DNA of 64,000 bases, taken from the NCBI RefSeq assembly GCF_050948175.1, contig NC_135209.1, forward strand, positions 1,488,001-1,552,000. The letters run 5' to 3'. A program made the position numbers and the translations under genes. The DNA comes from Xylocopa sonorina. Lineage: Eukaryota; Arthropoda; Insecta; Hymenoptera; Apidae. The first letter of the stretch is position 1; each line of letters opens with the position of its first letter. Positions 22,521 through 35,152 of the stretch are shown piece after piece. The notes beneath the pieces were generated by a model, which saw nothing but the letters and a program-made list of their open reading frames with translations, was not told the origin of the DNA and made no database searches.

Positions 22521-25028
22521 AGTCTTCAACAGAAAATTTCTTTCATCCCACGTAAAATTTTCAACTACCCACAGAAGAGAGGTCGCAATTTAATGATCGA
22601 GCAGAACGATCCATATCGTATACAGAAAAAAAAGGAATCACAAACCGCTGGAGTGATCGGAGTCGTCATTTCCCCGGTCCATCAGCTGTCTCCCACGCCA
22701 TATAAAATAAACTCTAAAAGCTTCTCGTGTCCGTTAAAAACGATTGACACAGCGATCCCATTTCCGTCCGGCCATGAAGAAACAACGCCCTCCGACAACA
22801 TTATTATAATAAATGAGCAGCTACCGTACAGCCGTTCACGTGTCCGCAACGTTTTAAGCGGCGTTGAATATTAATCCGTAATTCTCTCGTTCACGAACGA
22901 AACGAATTACGGGCGTAATTATTCGTTCAAGCGAACATCCCGCAAAATAATAAATTACGTCGCGCGGCAAAGAGAACGCAACAATCGCGCGTTCCTTCGC
23001 CACGGTCTTAATGTTACAAGCGAGGCCGATGGAGGAGTGTAAACACGATCGTTATACGCGGTTTCCGTTATTCGAGCGTAGACGGCCTGCGAGGAAAAAA
23101 AGGAAGAAAGAACAAGATCGGATAGGGGACCTTCGTGACGCAGGATGACGTTAGAAAGGTACAGGGAACAGGTGCACTCGAGCGAGATATGCGTGTGCCG
23201 TAGAAGCGATGCCCGCATGGCTGAAATGTGTGTATCCACCAAGTGTACCCGTTGGTCACGGGTGGCCGGTCGAGGTTCCGGGCCGACTTCCGGACGAGTC
23301 CGCACCGGTACGGTTTCTTTTTAGCGGGGAACGCATGGGCACCAGTTGTGTTCGCGTACAGTTAGACGGTGTTACCTCGCGGACGAACGCCTTCTCCTCT
23401 GCTCCTTCGCGCGTATCGCTGTGTAATCGTTCGTTCGTGCAGGGAACGCGCGCGCGCACTCGTACTCCTTCAAATGACCTGACGAGCAAAAAAAAAAAGA
23501 GAAAAAAGAAACGGGAAAAGAAGAACGATGGATTTCTCTAGACGGGTGAGTCTGCGGAGATATGTGAATGACTTACATGCGTGAAATTAAGAGACGCGAG
23601 AAGAGCGATGATGATACGGGCCGATAAGAGTGTAATTGTTCCGTTCCCCGCCAGTTCTCCCCGTTAACGAGGCGAATTTTCATTCCAACCGATATCTCGT
23701 AGTTTCAGATTTTTTCTAACGATGTACTGTATCAAACGCTTCTTGAAAATCCAACTGTAAATATTGATGATATCTTCTTTCTGGTAGATCCAGTGATCGC
23801 TCGAGTCTGGCATATCATCCAAGCGTTTAGATTCCTCTCCTACTTTCCTGAAAGAGATAATATAACGATCAGAATTGCACGAGTTATCGTATTATCGTTG
23901 AAAAGATGAAACAACGAGGCGGGGATACAAGCGAGCGAGGTAAATTCGAGGGAAGTTGAACAGCCGCGGATTTCCACTTCCTCGCGAGGCTGCTCGCGGA
24001 AGATCGACGGTTCCACGGATTGGTGGGCGTACAGCGAGCGCAGTCGCCACTTCCTGCCACAAATGATCGTCGCGGACTCCGCTGGAATAACGCGTGCACA
24101 CGCGTGTGCATATCGTTACGCGGATGTGCCAAGGCAACGGTAGGCGTGGGCACCAACGAACGCGGAGATGCATCCGCGAAGACAATGCCACGTTCGTATA
24201 CGTGCGAACGCTGCACTTTGCGTCACCTACACCGTGCAAGCTCGCGGCATTAAATGGCAATCGTCGATGGTAAAGTCGCGTTACGTCATCGAGCAATGTC
24301 GAGATATTTACAACTGGATAGAAGATAGGCACGTGAAACGCGCAATACAGTTAGCAAATCGGTAATCAAACTATGGAAAGTCGTAAAAGCGAATCAGCTA
24401 CGCGAGGGAGAAACTACAAAGAGGAATTCGCACGCTTGCCCGGCTAATTCAAGGATAACTCTTTTCAAACTGTTTATCAAGCCATACCAATTACCATTAA
24501 AGTTACGATCCAAAATTTCATTTTGTTGAGACCATGCCACGGATACGAAAACCTGTACGCTATCCTTGATCACATCCTGATCCAATGTCCAGAGGTATCA
24601 TTCGATATGCACAGAAAGCGCCAATTAATTTCTGATAATGTCGATCGTCTTGTAAATTACACTTCTTTTATGTATCGCCGCGAACGCGAGTGCAGCAACA
24701 GACTCGTGCAATCGCATGCAAGTATCTGCACGCGCGATTGCGGATCACCTGCGATTAAGTCCTTCCGAGGACCTCGCTCTCGCGAGTTCTCGTACCCTAG
24801 TTTTCTGCCGGCAACCGTCCGGTACCGAGCACCGATCGCGTTTCTCCGTTGCGAAATTCATCCGCGCACGCTGCTGTTGTGACTCCTGTGAGTTCGATCA
24901 GAGACGATCGGCCAGCCGTTCTCTCGAACGAATTTATAAGATACAGAAGCGATCGATAGGGAACCGATGACACGGTGATCGACGGGGCCAGAGCTGTGAC
25001 TGAAAACGTAGAGAACGATCGGTGAGAG
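22521..25028. promoter_or_regulatory. GC-rich intergenic region upstream of the villin-like gene
   Basis: This region is much richer in CG dinucleotides than its surroundings (especially 22900-24250), as expected for promoters and untranslated first exons of the two divergent neighbours. Open frames here are short and conflict on both strands, and none has recognisable domains. A possible alternative first exon of the villin gene is listed separately. Confidence 0.45.
23528..23545 (+). other. Possible alternative first coding exon of the villin-like gene
   Basis: ATG followed by five codons (MDFSRR) ends in a strong donor GTGAGT, in phase 0, inside the CG-rich island. The next villin exon (25536) also starts in phase 0, so it would give a shorter alternative N-terminus. 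This is inference from phase and splice-site quality only. Confidence 0.3.
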
Positions 25029-28000
25029 ATGTCAGAACCATCGGGAAGGCTCGAAGAGTCGGTGCGTAAAAAAAAAGGTCTAATAGAAATCATGATATTT
25101 TACACGAGAAAGCGTGAGAAAAATTGTTACGCGCGGGCATTATCGTAACGGTAATATAATGTAGACAAAACGATCTTTTAGACATGAAAGAAGAGAACGT
25201 TCTAGCGCGAAGGAGAAATAAAGGCTGATACAGTTTCACCGTAAATAATTGCAGATATGTTTCTTTCGTATACGTCGTTCTCTTTCCTCGTATCGTTTGT
25301 TCCCTATTTTTTTTCGACCGTATCGATATCGTCTCGATAGCAACCATATTGTTCCCATTACGAGAACCTTGGAAATTAAGGTTCACGATAATACTTCCAT
25401 TACTCACCTTCTATATTCGCGCGAAGCGAGTACAATTGAAAAATGTATACGGTTAAAACTTAACATGTGCATTTAGTCCTGTGCTAATCCGGAAAGTGTA
25501 ACTGGTTTCTGAATAAATTTTACGATCTGCCGTAGGACGACAGAAGCTGCCGTTCCGATGACTCTAACGGTGAAGTTTTCAAAAATATCCCGAGGAACAC
25601 CAGCACGTTTCGCATTTGGAAAATAGAGGTACTATGGAGAAAGAAAGAAATACAAGCTAGACACTTATAGCAGTATATATACTTGTTAAATAAGTCTTGG
25701 TCTCGTTAGTCACTTCTCGACAAGTTACGAAACAGGAAAAAATGAAATTACCCTTTAAAACGTCTATGCAACAGGGTTTACGAGTTACGGCTGTCACGGG
25801 AAATAATATGGGATGCTTCCTCTCGGATCTGGCATACATTATCTACGCAGTGTCGCCTAAAGACGGGCCGCTTCCTTACCCTGGAATGCCGGTAATGTTT
25901 CAATTCTTCTATGGTTTTCATATTCATACAAAGTGCTTGAAAGTCAAAACGTTTGCAATCCAATTAAGAAAAGAAGAAAATACATTTTCAAATAAATGAG
26001 TATGATATACTTTTGAATTGTTATTGAACAATGTATCTGAACTGAAACAGCTAACAGTTATTTCGCAACAATTAAAACAGGTTAAAGAACTGAAATCGAC
26101 TGCGGTATGCCGGGTGATACACTTCTGGATCGGCTCCGCCTGTGATCCGACAATTTCTGGGGCTGCTGCCCTTCGAGCGGCTGAATTGGACTCGCAGGTC
26201 TCCGCGACGATTCTATCCAGAGAGGCGCAGGGACGCGAAACTCCCAGATTTCAGGCTTACTTCCGGCAACGTCTTGTCATCGAAAAGTTTCACTTCGAGA
26301 CACCGTCGTGCAAGCTGCAGAGAGTAACTGGTGTAGCGGTTCCTATCCTGACCGAACTGGAGAAAGTTCACTGGGACCACTTCTGTTCAAGAGATGTTAT
26401 TCTCGTAGACGTACTCACCAAGTATGTAGAAAACGAATATCTAAATCAATTTAAGAGGGTCAGTGATTACTGATTATGAGACACAGGGAGTGAGAAATCT
26501 CTCTGCATCTATCTCTATTTGCATGGTATGATAATAACGTACTAATAATGTAATAGGGGTGTCATATTTCTGTGGTTGGGCTCATCAACGGATCCGTTAC
26601 ACAAGCGCCACGCGGTCAGCGTCTTGGAGACGAGGAAAAAGAACGACAACGCTCGTGTCATAATCGTCGATGATGGTTACGAGCAGACGCTATCAGATGG
26701 GGACCAACAGTTGTTCGCCAGTATTTTGGATCCTTTTACAAGAGTGGTCAAACCTGATCGCCCCCACCGTGTTAACGTGCCGACCCCGGTTAAACTATAC
26801 AGATGCAGCGAGCAATCTGGTAAATACAAAGTGGCGGAATTAAAGTCTGGTCCGATACTCCGATCGGACCTGACATCCGAGTCCGTTTACCTAATTGACC
26901 GCGGCGAGGCAGGCGTTTGGGCCTGGGTGGGACGCGATGTGAACGCCCGGGAAAAATTAGAAGCGATCCGCAATGCTCGCGGTTTCGTGAAGAAGAAGAA
27001 CTACAGCAACGGTGTGTCGGTGGTAAGAGCGTTGGAGGCTTGCGAGCCCATGGAAATGAAAGCTCTGATCAGAGGATGGGAACCGACGAAGACAAGACCG
27101 CTCACGCTGCCGCTAAGCTTCGAACCCGATTACATGAACGAGAGGCCTAAGATGGCTGCTGAGTGTCAATTAGTGGACGACGGGTCTGGCGAGAGAACTC
27201 TTTGGAGGGTAACCCATAAGGAAGGAACGATACTGGTAGAGGATAAAGGAATATACTACGCGGAAGCCTGTTACGTGATGTGCTACAAATATGGGCAAGG
27301 ACGTAGGAGTAAAACGATTGTATGTTGAAAGATCAGAATCTGGATTGTTTTACCAAGTGATTAGTCGATTTTGAAGTATCTGTAATGTCGCAGATTTATT
27401 GCTGGGAAGGAGTTCATTCCATGAACGCGGATCGAGAGGCTGCTTTGGAAGTAGCTTGCCGTTTGGCAGAAGACACCTATGGTCAGTTAGTGAAAGCGTA
27501 TCAAGGCAGAGAACCGCCACATTTGTTGCAAATTTACGGTGGAAAATTGAAAATACTGGCTGGAAGGCATCGTGATTCTCGTAAGCAGATGATACACTTG
27601 ATTACTAGTCGTACTTTTAATTGGATTTTTTCTAAATTAAATGTTTACTTCACAGCTCCGGAAAAGTATCTCGTTAGGGTATTCGGATCTACTCCATACA
27701 CATCGAAAGCAGTTGAACGACCTCTGAGATCTAGTAGCCTGGATTCTAGCGGGGTTTTTATTCTGTTTTCTAATCTACCGATAGTGTGGTGCGGTCTTAA
27801 GAGTACTGGCGATGCTAGAGAAGCATCTAGACGTCTTGCGCCCAGGAATGCACCACTGATAACTGAAAATAACGAAGATGATGATTTCTGGACAGAGCTC
27901 GGAGGTTGATATACCTTTCTTTTTGCTATCGAAACAAAAACGAATACAGTCTTCATTTTGTTTTAATACGCTGCTGCATTTAATTGTCCAATTTATTTTC

Positions 28001-28754
28001 GAAAATTTATTCTTAAGGTAAAGGCACTTACGGTACAGAAACTATCGATGACGGTGAAGAACTCGAGAAACACTTGTACCAATGTTTAACAGAAGGTGAA
28101 ATGTTTGTTGGCGAAGAAGTTCTTGGGTATAATCAGAGCAGCCTCTTTCCAGAAGCTATTTGGCTATTAGACGCTGGAAATATGATATGGATGTGGATTG
28201 GAAAGTCTGCTGCTCCTAAATCATTGAAGGAGTGCGTGCGTGATGCAATGATATTTTTGTACAGTCATCCAGCCGGTCGAGATCGAAATGCAACAATTTC
28301 TATAATTAAACAAGGTATAATAATTAAATAAGAACAACAAATAGCTTGTTTATAGAAAAAAGAACTTTGCGATGATACATAATTTATCTCACTTTCTTCT
28401 CTAGGTACGGAACCTTCAACATTTATTGGACTTTTCGATAACTGGAATTACAATTTACTAAGAGAATACAAGACATTTGAAACATTTTGCACTCTCTTGC
28501 AAGACAAAGAATCGCTGCCGAAAATACAGTCGTTGTCGAAATCATTAAGCGACTTCGATAGTTATGTGAAGTATCCCCTTTCTACGTTGAAAGGTGATCC
28601 GGAAAATTTGCCGCCCGGCGTTGACGTTGTCCGTAAAGAGATGCACCTTACTTTCGATAATTTCATTGCGATCTTTAAAATGGAGCCAGATGAGTTTGTA
28701 AAACTTCCTGCTTGGAAACGGCAAAGACTAAAACAATCAGCAGGACTTTTCTAA
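25029..28754 (+). CDS. qua: Villin-like actin-bundling protein (quail type)
   Basis: This is an actin-filament bundling/capping protein of the gelsolin-villin family. Nine exons: 25029-25061, 25536-25628, 25775-25891, 26081-26421, 26557-27319, 27394-27580, 27656-27904, 28018-28314 and 28405-28754. All phases agree and give 809 residues, close to the villin length. Gelsolin-like repeats run from FRIWKIEGL (about residue 38) through IHFWIGS, VIFLWLGSS, VWAWVGRD, IYCWEGV and MIWMWIGKS, which supports six domains. The last ~60 residues are a villin headpiece with an LPAWKRQRLKQSAGLF terminus, the F-actin-binding core. A headpiece distinguishes villin/quail from gelsolin. The chosen start gives MSEPSGRLEES; an upstream alternative first exon is possible. 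AATAAA occurs at 28771. Confidence 0.93.
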
Positions 28755-28923
28755 GATCCCGTTTTTTAATAATAAAGTTTTGTACTATAGTCATTACAGT
28801 ATAATCAAAAAATAAAAAACGTTAAAATTACTAATTGAAAAAAGAAAGCAAAACAGTGGTAGATCAAAGTGTTACAAGTAAGGCTTTATTTAATAGAAAT
28901 TCAAGTGTATCCAAATCCACATT

Positions 28924-30235
28924 TTAAGATGAAGTGTCCATTGGCTCTGCCTCAATTCTACGAACAGTTTCCCCTTCGACAATTATTGGATGCACCACTT
29001 TACTAAGTACAGCAGTGGTTCCAGGTTTATATCGATACGATATATTGCGCTGTCCTTTAACATTGGCAACATCGTAAGGTCGCAGATAATCAACAGAGCC
29101 CTTACGTATGACACACAAATCTACGTTAGATCCAGATGCCAGGTCATTAAATACACCAGCACGAATGGCATCCGCTACCAATTCTTTAGCTTCTTCCTCC
29201 TGTGCACAATTTAAAATGAAATAAAAATATAGCACATTTTTAGAACACGAATACTGTACCTTAAATATCTTAAGAGAGACAAAAGTTATCATTATGTGAC
29301 ATGTAACTAATCACTGTTATCAAATGCATAAAAACATAAAATATCTTCACCGTCATATCGGGTTTCCATCTACTTTCGAACACAGCCATAGCAGCTAACG
29401 ACCCAGTCCCCATGCTAGTATACATATGCGTATCCGAGGATCCATGTGGATAAATACAATATAAATGTGGTCCATCTAAATCGACGCCTCCTAATATTAA
29501 AGCTGCTCCAATGTTGCCTTGGTAACGGAACAACAACTGTTTGATCATTGCGTTCGCGGTACAAACTGGTACTATGCGATTAGTATTTAAACGATGTAAT
29601 TCTAATTGGCTGGATATCATTTGAGTTGTCATTTCTGTATCAGCAGCAGTTCCAGCACCGCAACAACTGGAGAATAATTATTAAATTAAATTAATTCAAC
29701 GAACCAAGTGTATATTACGCCAAGAGGTTTCATTTTAATAATGCACGTACTATATATTTTCAGCGAGATAATGTATCTTGCTGCAGTTTTTATCAGCAAC
29801 TATGGTATTTTCTGTTGATCTAGTATCACCACCAAGAACAACTCCATTTTTATAAACAATTCCAGCGATTGTTGTTCCAGTTTTAACAGCTCTGGGTGGT
29901 TGAAACCCTTTCTTTACCAGAAAATTGTTTCTGAAAAAAACGCAATCATATAAAATTCGTTATATATATATTATATTATTATTCTTACGTATTTTGTATC
30001 GACTGTGCAACAGAAATTTGCTAAAAGAAATAGATATTGTTTAAAAATGACACAGCAATATTAGCTCATAAAATAGGTTATGTTCCATGAAACGTTACTT
30101 TGAACTTTCTTAATTATACGAGTTATCGATACGAGTTGCAGTTAAATAACGTGACATTGTAACAATGAATTACCGTTGACAGAGATCGAAAGAAAATCCA
30201 GGAGCTGGAATCTCAGGCACAAGAACCGAAGACAT
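28924..30235 (-). CDS. PSMB7: 20S proteasome subunit beta-2 (beta type-7)
   Basis: This is the catalytic (trypsin-like) beta subunit of the 20S proteasome core. Exons are 30235-30174, 29930-29751, 29666-29351 and 29199-28924, giving 277 residues, the usual length for this subunit. The propeptide ends at KTG and mature Thr40 begins TTIAG. GGDTRSTENT and the VADKNCSK lysine complete the Ntn-hydrolase active site. CCGAGTAADTE and GSNVDLCVI are typical beta-2 blocks. The C-terminus is the long arm that wraps a neighbouring subunit. It is convergent with the villin gene (170 bp apart), and a minus-strand AATAAA at 28890-28885 is the likely poly(A) signal. Confidence 0.97.
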
Positions 30236-30775
30236 GATTGAAAACTTTCAAACTGCTAACGCCAAATATCTCCCTGACGAAACGCTAATGAGAAAACAAC
30301 CTTACAAGTGTCGATATTTATCGACAGATGGCAGCATTAATTGAATAAACCAAACTACGAATTTCTCGCAAACATTTCACGTATAACTAATTGAAAAGAC
30401 AACGCATAACAAACACAATTACAAATATATTACATTTATTAAAAAGTAAACGTAACAGAATGTTCGCGAAATAAAAACCACGATATAAATGCTGAAAATA
30501 TTAAATAAAGTATCGTATAAAGAATACTTTCGCTATAAACATATAAAAAGCGACGTATTCAATTGCGATTAAAATTTATTAACGTTTAATTCAAAATTAA
30601 AAGAATCAAAGATAACATGCTACAATTTAGAAACTATTTTCCGAAGTTATTAAACTTTTCCATTAACTATCCGATAAATTTAACATTTTTTAACGCTTTT
30701 TTCTTTTAACGCGCTTCTCGCGACATTTCATGCTAAAGCATTTTTTTCAGGTATCACGAAAGATAATTAAGTAAT
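30236..30775. other. Intergenic: PSMB7 promoter and CDC6 3' flank
   Basis: This AT-rich spacer lies between two genes on the minus strand. It must contain the CDC6 3' UTR on its right side and the PSMB7 promoter on its left. No open frame or repeat of note was found. Confidence 0.5.
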
Positions 30776-32659
30776 CTATAAACAAGAGACATCGTTAATA
30801 ATTTCCGCCATCATATTTTTATCTTGCAACGCTGCATCCAGCTCGTCCAGATCCCATTCTAAGTTTACTTTTGATAAACGGGGTTCCTTCTTTTTCGTTA
30901 ATTTTAAAATACCTCTAGTTTCTATCAACGAACATAAACTATAAAATTCAGAACCATCAACGGCGTGAATATTCCGCTTTTTGCAGACCTTTTTGTATAC
31001 TTCATGCAACTGAAATATAATTATAGTAACACATATTAAATATCATAAATATGGACCTTCGGTTCATTTATTTCCATTGCTCTCAACTTACTTTTCCCAC
31101 TGTTACATCCTTGTTTCGTCCTTTATTTAAAATTAATAACAGAGAGCATAACAGCAATTTTTGTTGCAAGGGAAACGTACTCTCTTCTTTCTCAATATTT
31201 TGAGATCCGCCGTAAACGTTGTTTAAAACAGTGATAACTTCTTTTAAGTCCACCGGCTTATCCGCTGTAGCTTGTTGTTTCTTGGGACTGCCTGTATTTA
31301 TTTCTATAATAAAAATTAATCTTTACGGAATGACAATTTATTTCTTTTCCTTCATTTTATTTTTATGCAATGTAGGAACATACCATTATTGTTAGTCGGT
31401 TGTAAAACTTGCGCCATTTTGTGAGATTCCGCGAGCTCGATTACTCTTCGACTAATGTCCAATGCTCTTCTAATATCACCAGAAATGGCAGCAACTTTTC
31501 CAGATAACATTTGTATCGCAGTTCCAGTAAACAAATCGGATGCATTAGCTTCGTTTAATCTATCACATATTATATTATGTATTTGCTGTTTTGTATACGG
31601 CGCAAAATGCATTAACTTCGGCTTCAATTCGCATTTAACTTGTAATCTTGGTAATATTCTATCTGTTAAGTCCAAAGCGTTAGCAATGCCGACTAAAATT
31701 AGCTTGGAGCCAGGTATTGATGGCCACTCGAAGATAGAATATAAAACAGATTGCTTTTTACTTTCTAACTGATCAATTTCGTCTAAAATGAGCAGTAACA
31801 TTTTGTGATTTGAAATTAAATATCTTTCGATAATTGCTTTACTGTTCTTTCCAGACTTTGTTGTAGATAAACCCAACTCTTGGATAATCTTCGCGTAAAT
31901 TACGCCAGCAGACTTCATACTTGTGCAATTAACATAAACTACCCTAAATTTTGATTTGAACTCGGGTTTTAATATGAGCTTCGAGAGACAAGCTGTTTTT
32001 CCTGTTCCAGGTGGTCCTGACACGTACAAAGACCCAGACGTTTCAGTTTTTAGATGTTCTTCCATGAATTCTTGTAACTTTTGTAATTCACTTTCTCTGC
32101 CTGGTAAACTCTCAGGTATCGAGCTGTGTAAAGCCTTGCGTGCATTTTGATACCTTACCGAGCCGAATAATTTCTTAGGAACTAGTTTCTCCTCTTTATT
32201 AGGAGATAACGTCAGACTTAATTTATCGAACAGAGTCGATGGTGTCAATGGAGATGTTACTATAGACGAGTTATCCAGCCTCTTCTGTTTCGGCGGAGTG
32301 GAGCCATGCGCATCTGAAATAAACATATCGTTGTAAAAGATATCTAAAGTTCACTTAAATGCTATCATTTACCTACCATCAGACTCGTTTGATTTTTGAC
32401 GTCGCGGAGTTTGCACTGGTGTTGTACCATTGCCGCAGACTTTCAAATTGTTTTCTATTAACGTATTCTCCACATCAGAGTCTGACTCTGACTCGCTGCT
32501 ACTCAAAGTGATCACTTTCTTCACAGCTGGTGTATATTTGTAGGAAGAATCTCTGGCGGTTGCGTTAGTAAAATCTTCTTTGGCCACGTTACGTTTAACT
32601 CCGTAAAACGAACATTTCTTTCGTACAGTGAACGGTATCGTCGTCTGAATACTCGTCAT
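30776..32659 (-). CDS. CDC6: DNA replication licensing factor CDC6
   Basis: This AAA+ ATPase works with ORC and CDT1 to load MCM helicases at origins in G1. Exons are 32659-32377, 32313-31384, 31303-31092 and 31009-30776, giving 552 residues. Walker A GPPGTGKT is at about residue 194, Walker B is LLLILDEIDQL, and the sensor-2 segment has GDIRRALDISRR. The C-terminal ~150 residues are the winged-helix domain. The N-terminal tail is Ser-rich and has full CDK consensus sites TPRR, TPPK and SPNK plus a KRL cyclin-docking-like motif beside the second, as expected for a CDK-controlled licensing factor. ORC1 is excluded by length and lack of a BAH domain. Confidence 0.95.
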
Positions 32660-32956
32660 TTTTCCGTCAACTTTAAAACGCTTAACTTACCAACATACAC
32701 AGTCTTAAAACTTGCTCCTCAGACGCTTAATACAAATGGCTCGAACATTTCGTTCCTGTTAATTTTTAACCTAGAATCTCTGCTCCAAAATGTATCGCTT
32801 TTAAAAACAAAAGGACGTAGATCGAAATTGAGCGTTTACTAATATCGTATTGTTCGTCTCTTCGTCAAAATAAATTCATGCGCTTCCTCGTACGTTCCTC
32901 ACAAATATGCAAAGCATCTTCGACTGACATGCAACAAGTCTTAAACGGCAGGGTAT

Positions 32957-33054
32957 AATTTTTCGCGGGAAGGCACTTTGAACGCGGGAAAACGAGGATA
33001 CGTAGAAAAGGGGCGGATTAGAGTGGGGTACCTATTTATGGTACCCGCGCGAAA
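32957..33054. promoter_or_regulatory. Cluster of three E2F-like sites upstream of CDC6
   Basis: Three matches to the E2F core lie 300-400 bp upstream of the CDC6 start codon: TTTCGCGGGAA at 32961-32971, GCGGGAAAA at 32984-32992 and CGCGCGAAAA at 33045-33054. CDC6 is a classic E2F target in animals. A perfect short hairpin (GGGTACC ... GGTACCC, 33027-33045) lies in the same block. Confidence 0.6.
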
Positions 33055-33092
33055 ATAAATATAAAATGTCAATTTCTGATTAACTTCAAATA

Positions 33093-34012
33093 ACAATATA
33101 TCTTCATACGCAATTATTTACTATATGTTATTTAAAATTCGTACAGCTTATTTAATGTTCTTAGAATTTTCTTCACACCATATGCGTCTCAAATTACTTA
33201 AAATAATATGATACACATATATGTAGCAGTTGCACAGTGTGGATGAATTATATGGACCGTTTATTCTGAAAGTGGTGTAAGTCCTTTTTTAAAAAAAATG
33301 AGATATGACCTATATTTTATGCATAATTTAGTGTAAACTTTTTGTTTATAACTAGTTAGTATTTAATATTTTAGAAAATGCCAATGCTTTGGTCAATTTA
33401 AATGTTGTATCACGATGCTAAGCCTATTACATGCGAAAAATATAAGGATAAATAATTAATAATACCAATATCTTGTGTTAAGTTTAACAATATGTAAATA
33501 TAATTAACGTTCGTAATAAAAAATTCTAATCCTATTTTATTTCTTGTTATTATTTATAAAGAAAATTAGATTAATATGAGATATATTTTAAGTGATATTT
33601 GTTATTTCAAAATTGAAATTATAAATGATATTTTCAATTGAATAATTATGAAAGTGGTATAAGTCCAGTTATAGCCTGGAAATTGTTAATTATTCTTGTT
33701 AAATTCGCCTAAAAGAAATTTATATAATCGAATTACATATTGATAAATTAGTACAAACATTCCCAGGCTTCATATGATTAACCTATATTTTTTAATTGTC
33801 AGATCTGCTAACATTCAATTTTCTCGAAACAAAAGAAAATGGACTTGCACCACTTTCAGAATAAATAGCAATATATTTTCATACGTAATTCTTTACGATA
33901 TGTTATTTAAAATTCGTACACCTTATTTAATGTTATTAACAAATATTATTTGTTTAATGTTATTAATAAATATTATTAAAATTTTCTGTGGATTTTGTGT
34001 GGATGCATTATA
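33093..34012. repeat. Direct repeats flanking the MITE copies
   Basis: About 70-160 bp before each MITE are alike. 33093 onward and 33870 onward share ATGTTATTTAAAATTCGTAC and a TGTGGATG tail just before the element start. The flank was therefore duplicated together with the element. Confidence 0.6.
33253..33868 (+). mobile_element. Tc1/mariner-like MITE, left copy of a mirror pair
   Basis: A ~616-bp AT-rich element begins TGGACCGTTTATTCTGAAAG after a TA and ends with the reverse complement (CACTTTCAGAATAAA). Internal copies of the GAAAGTGGTRTAAGTCC motif lie near 33649. It has no coding capacity. Confidence 0.75.
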
Positions 34013-34672
34013 AGGACCGTTTATTTTGAAAGTGGTGCAAATCCAGTTTCTTTTGTTTTGAGAAAATTGAATATTAGCAGATCTGGAAATTAGAAAATAT
34101 AGGTTAATTATGTGAAGTCTGGGAATGTTTGTACTAATTTATCAATACGTAATTTGATTGTTTAAATTTGTTTTAGGTGAATTTATAAATTTCTAGTTAT
34201 AACTAGAATAATTGACAATTTCCAAGCTGCAAATGGACTTACACCACCTTCATAATTAATCAATTGTAAATATCACTTAATTTCAATCTTTAAATAACAA
34301 ATATTACTTAAAATATATCTAGTATTAATTCAATTTTCTTTATAAATAATAACAAAAAATAAAATAGGATTAGCATTTTTTATTACAAACGTTAATTATA
34401 TTTATATATTGTTAAACTTAACGCAAGATATTGGTATTATTAATTATTTATGCTCTTCATGTGGTAATAGCTGCTTATCCTTATATTTTTTATATGTAAT
34501 AGGCTTGGCATCGTGATACAACATTTAAATTGAACAAAGCATTGGCATTTTTTAAAATATTAAATACTAACTAGTTATAAACAAAAAGTTTACACTAAAT
34601 TATGCATAAAATATACGTCATATCTCATATTTTTTAAAAAAGACTTACACCACTTTCAAAATAAACGGCCCA
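34013..34672 (-). mobile_element. Tc1/mariner-like MITE, right copy in inverted orientation
   Basis: This is the near full-length reverse complement of the element at 33253-33868. The outer end is AATAAACGGCCCA followed by TA; the inner end is GGACCGTTTATTTTGAAAG. Shared internal blocks include ACTAACTAGTTATAAACAAA and GGCATCGTGATACAACATTT. With the left copy it forms a hairpin-capable region of about 1.4 kb. Confidence 0.75.
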
Positions 34673-34840
34673 TATGTAATTTCTTAGCCCTCTACAGTTA
34701 AATACAAGAACTATAGACCACGATGTTCCCAGATTCAGGAGCGAGCGTTTCTCTTCCATATTGGCATTAAAACGAAACGGTTGAACAACGAGACAAGATC
34801 GAGAGATTCTAGAGTAATCTAGAAATTTCAAAACCTCGAA

Positions 34841-35152
34841 ATGAGAGCGAAGGTAAGGCTAATATTAACATTTCTCGTTGCTTGTAATATTTTTACCAAT
34901 AAATTTGTAATTGTATACTTTTTTTAACTTTTCGACAAACGTTTTGCTGTTTGTTTCCGTGACACGCAGTTACTTGACGTGAACGCTAAACACATTTCTG
35001 TTATACAAAGATTATTCCTTGTTTGTGTTGTTTACGTATTAAAAAATGGTAAGAAACAAAATTCATTGAAAATTATCTACTTTTAGTGGCGGAAAAAGAG
35101 AATGCGTAGGCTAAAGCGCAAAAGGAGGAAGATGCGTGCGAGGTCTAAATAA
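34841..35152 (+). CDS. RPL41: Ribosomal protein L41 (eL41)
   Basis: This is the smallest ribosomal protein, located at the subunit interface. Exons 34841-34852 (MRAK) and 35087-35152 join at AAG|GTAAGG and TTTTAG|TGG to give 25 residues. The mature product starts MRAKWRKKRMRRLKRKR and ends RARSK, and is almost invariant in eukaryotes. Its size hides it from ordinary frame searches. A pyrimidine tract TTTCTCTTCC at 34749-34758 could be the TOP-type start site expected for a ribosomal protein gene. The right end of the MITE pair is only ~170 bp upstream of the start codon, so the transposon sits at the promoter. Confidence 0.96.

Noticed and set aside
24523..24660. Frame reading NLYAILDHILIQCPEV, reminiscent of the Cys-His tail of non-LTR reverse transcriptases
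   Set aside because: Only a dozen residues are suggestive, with no upstream reverse transcriptase blocks and no second cysteine pair.
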